Source: Caldilineales bacterium
Lineage (GTDB): Bacteria > Chloroflexota > Anaerolineae > JAAEKA01
Length of the DNA stretch: 7,436 bases
Reading direction: 5' to 3'
NCBI GenBank assembly: GCA_021463315.1
Contig: JAJTXO010000173.1
Location: 1 to 7,436 of the forward strand
In this document: positions 5,941 to 7,436 of the stretch, one piece after another
Position numbering within the stretch: the stretch's first letter is position 1
Layout of the letters: each line of letters starts with the position of its first letter
Position numbers and translations under genes: made by a program
Notes under the pieces: model-generated
Told to the model about the DNA's origin: nothing
Databases searched by the model: none
What the model saw: only the letters and a program-made list of their open reading frames with translations

Positions 5941-7436
5941 CCCGCCGGGCGATAAATCGCGATGGTGCGCGCTGCCAGCCCGCCGGGCGATAAATCGCGA
6001 TGGTACGCGCTGCCAGCGCGGCCATCGCGACCAGTCCGGCAGCGAGGACCCAGGGCAGGACCGACGCCGGCTCCGCGCCAGCGTCCAGCCCAGTCAGCGT
6101 CACCGCGGTCGGCCCACTCACCGTCGCGCTCACTGGCCCGTGCAGCGTGGTCGCGCCGCTCAGGCTGACGTCCTCCAGCCAGTAGTAGTAGGTCGCACCC
6201 GAGACCAGGTCGGCGCGGTCTTCCCAGGTGTAGGCGAAGCCGACGGAGCTGCCCGGTCCCTGCGACGGGATCATCTGCTCGTTCAGCCGCCGGTCGGGGC
6301 CATCGGCCGATGTCCCGCGGTAGAGGATGAAGCCGGCGTTGTCCAGCTCCATGGTGGTTTCCCAGGTCAGCAGGACCATATCGCCCTGCTGCATAGCCTG
6401 AAAGTCGGCCAGGGCGACGGCCAGGGGGGACGGCGACCGGTCATCCTCCACCTCGCCGCCGACCGCCGCACCGTAGGAGGCGCTGTCGATGAGCTCCGGC
6501 GCGGCCGGCGCGCTGGCGCTGTCGTACAGCCGCGCCCGATAGTTGACCTCGCTGTTGGCGCTGAGGGGAACAGCCACCGTCAGATCGTTGTTGCCGTTGG
6601 CTACGCTGTTGTTGTAGACCAGCTCGCTGCTGTCGAAGACGCCGTTGTAGTTCCAGTCGAACCACAGGCGCAGCCAACGGCCATTGACCGGCGTGCCCTG
6701 CACGTTGACCCGCACCGTGGCGTTCTGCCCATGGATGAAGCTGCCCGGGAAGGTCACGCCATCGTCCACGTCCGCGCCGGCCGCAAAGCTGCTGTCGGCC
6801 GTCCAGGTGGGCCCCAGCTTCAGGCTGCCATTGCCTGTGTGCCAGGCCGCGCCGTAGCTGCTGGCCAGGTCGCTGAGGTCGGCCGTCAACGCGCCGCCGT
6901 AGGTGGCGATCAGGCACCACTGGGTCAGCGTGCCCGTGTCGCCCCCGGCTCGGTCGCTGGCGTTGAGAGTCCAGGTGTTGGCCAGTTGCTGGCCGTTGAA
7001 GACGCTCAGCGGGTTGTTGGGAGTGAAGGTCCCATCGATGGCGTAGGGCGGAGGGGTCGCGCCGGCGCTGATCTCGCACTGAGTTTCCACAGGCTGGCTG
7101 GCCTGGTCATCCAGCGTGGCATTGACGTGGTTGTTCTCGCAACCAGAGACGCTGGGCGGCACGCCCGGACGGTCCACAATGGTCACGCTGACGCCCGCGC
7201 CGACGTTGGTTGCCGTGAAGACCAGGTCGCCCACCCAGGTGTGGGTGGCCCGCACCGAGATGTTCAGGTCGGTCAACAGGCCCGGCGTAGACACCACCTG
7301 GGTGTCGGTGACGCCGGTGCTGTTGTTATCAGGAATGGCCAGGGTCAGATCGCGACAGAAGCTGGCGCTGCCTCCGCCCGTGGTCATGAAGGCCGCCAGC
7401 GGCGCATAGGGGCCTGCGCCGCAGATGTTGACGGCC
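5921..7436 (-). CDS. Surface protein: P domain, GEVED-like and FN3-like domains, C-terminal anchor; N-terminus outside the window
   Basis: The frame runs in from the window edge with no stop; 504 residues are visible. An in-frame ATG at 7387 is internal, since coding-like sequence continues upstream of it. Visible residues about 34-179 match a proprotein-convertase P domain (IPDNNSTGVTDTQVV, then WVGDLVFTA, FNGQQLANTWTLNASDRAGG, GTLTQWCLI), with Cys pairs. About 188-334 resemble a GEVED-type domain (WLRLWFDWNYNGVFDSSEL, ending GGEVEDD). About 338-441 form an FN3-like module (LLTWETTMELDNAGFILYRG). A membrane helix covers 457-476 (VLPWVLAAGLVAMAALAA). The last 31 residues are encoded by repeat units A3, A2 and the edge of B2. 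The visible part has no catalytic domain; P domains often follow subtilisin-like proteases, but none is seen here. Likely exported and membrane-anchored. Confidence 0.88.
   Translation of the reverse strand, partial: AVNICGAGPYAPLAAFMTTGGGSASFCRDLTLAIPDNNSTGVTDTQVVSTPGLLTDLNISVRATHTWVGDLVFTATNVGAGVSVTIVDRPGVPPSVSGCENNHVNATLDDQASQPVETQCEISAGATPPPYAIDGTFTPNNPLSVFNGQQLANTWTLNASDRAGGDTGTLTQWCLIATYGGALTADLSDLASSYGAAWHTGNGSLKLGPTWTADSSFAAGADVDDGVTFPGSFIHGQNATVRVNVQGTPVNGRWLRLWFDWNYNGVFDSSELVYNNSVANGNNDLTVAVPLSANSEVNYRARLYDSASAPAAPELIDSASYGAAVGGEVEDDRSPSPLAVALADFQAMQQGDMVLLTWETTMELDNAGFILYRGTSADGPDRRLNEQMIPSQGPGSSVGFAYTWEDRADLVSGATYYYWLEDVSLSGATTLHGPVSATVSGPTAVTLTGLDAGAEPASVLPWVLAAGLVAMAALAARTIAIYRPAGWQRAPSRFIARRGGTAGS
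5941..6016. repeat. Two tandem 38-bp units A2 and A3
   Basis: A2 (5941-5978) and A3 (5979-6016) are adjacent and differ only at 5967/6005 (G versus A on the plus strand). Both are translated as the C-terminal tail of the surface protein. Because 38 is not a multiple of three, the two copies are read in different frames. The 18-base tail of A3 also codes for the end of the membrane helix region (LAAR). Confidence 0.9.

Larger units (their letters stand above)
5647..6016. repeat. Composite palindromic repeat array A-B-B-A-A
   Basis: A contiguous 370-bp block made of a 38-bp unit (A) and a 128-bp unit (B): A1 5647-5684, B1 5685-5812, B2 5813-5940, A2 5941-5978, A3 5979-6016. A and B share the same first 20 bases (CCCGCCGGGCGATAAATCGC) and differ in their tails: 18 bases in A, 108 in B. 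B1 and B2 differ at a single base, A2 and A3 at one, A1 and A2 at two, so the duplications look recent. The block fills the space between the end of the surface-protein reading frame and the atp promoter. It contains no credible gene and no transposase. Confidence 0.95.

Noticed and set aside
5647..6016. CRISPR array
   Set aside because: Units are adjacent with no unique spacers, and lengths alternate between 38 and 128 bp; no cas gene is in the window.

Overview
The window looks like a GC-rich bacterial chromosome fragment, most likely from the phylum Chloroflexota (an Anaerolineae- or Caldilineae-like lineage). That placement is an inference. It rests on a Pro/Thr-rich Ig-like lipoprotein, a P-domain plus GEVED-type surface protein, a long F-ATPase subunit a, and palindromic intergenic repeats. 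No rRNA or other phylogenetic marker is present. All six genes lie on the minus strand, so transcription runs from high to low coordinates.

Layout in the direction of transcription: (1) 7436-5921, the C-terminal part of a large secreted protein (P domain, GEVED-like domain, FN3-like domain, C-terminal membrane anchor). Its N-terminus lies outside the window. (2) 6016-5647, a composite repeat array of 38-bp and 128-bp units in the order A-B-B-A-A. It encodes the last 31 residues and the stop codon of the preceding gene. (3) 5620-5592, a near-consensus sigma70-type promoter (TTGGCA, 17-bp spacer, TATAAT). (4) 5498-1312, the ATP synthase genes atpB, atpE, atpF, atpH and atpA, each preceded by a strong Shine-Dalgarno sequence. 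Three of them use non-ATG starts (GTG, TTG, GTG). A 215-bp gap between atpB and atpE carries a 53-bp imperfect tandem repeat with inverted arms and heptamer runs. (5) 1251-1, a lipoprotein of unknown function, cut by the window edge, sitting 60 bp downstream of atpA where atpG would normally be.

The atp genes encode the whole Fo sector (a, c, b) plus delta and alpha of F1. The gamma, beta and epsilon genes do not follow atpA directly, so the operon is either split or interrupted. The c subunit looks proton-coupled. The most interesting non-coding material is the palindromic array that has overrun a gene's 3' end and stops 26 bp short of the atp promoter, and the second, unrelated repeat between atpB and atpE. 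I see no tRNA, rRNA, CRISPR array or transposase gene, and no clearly new multi-gene system.
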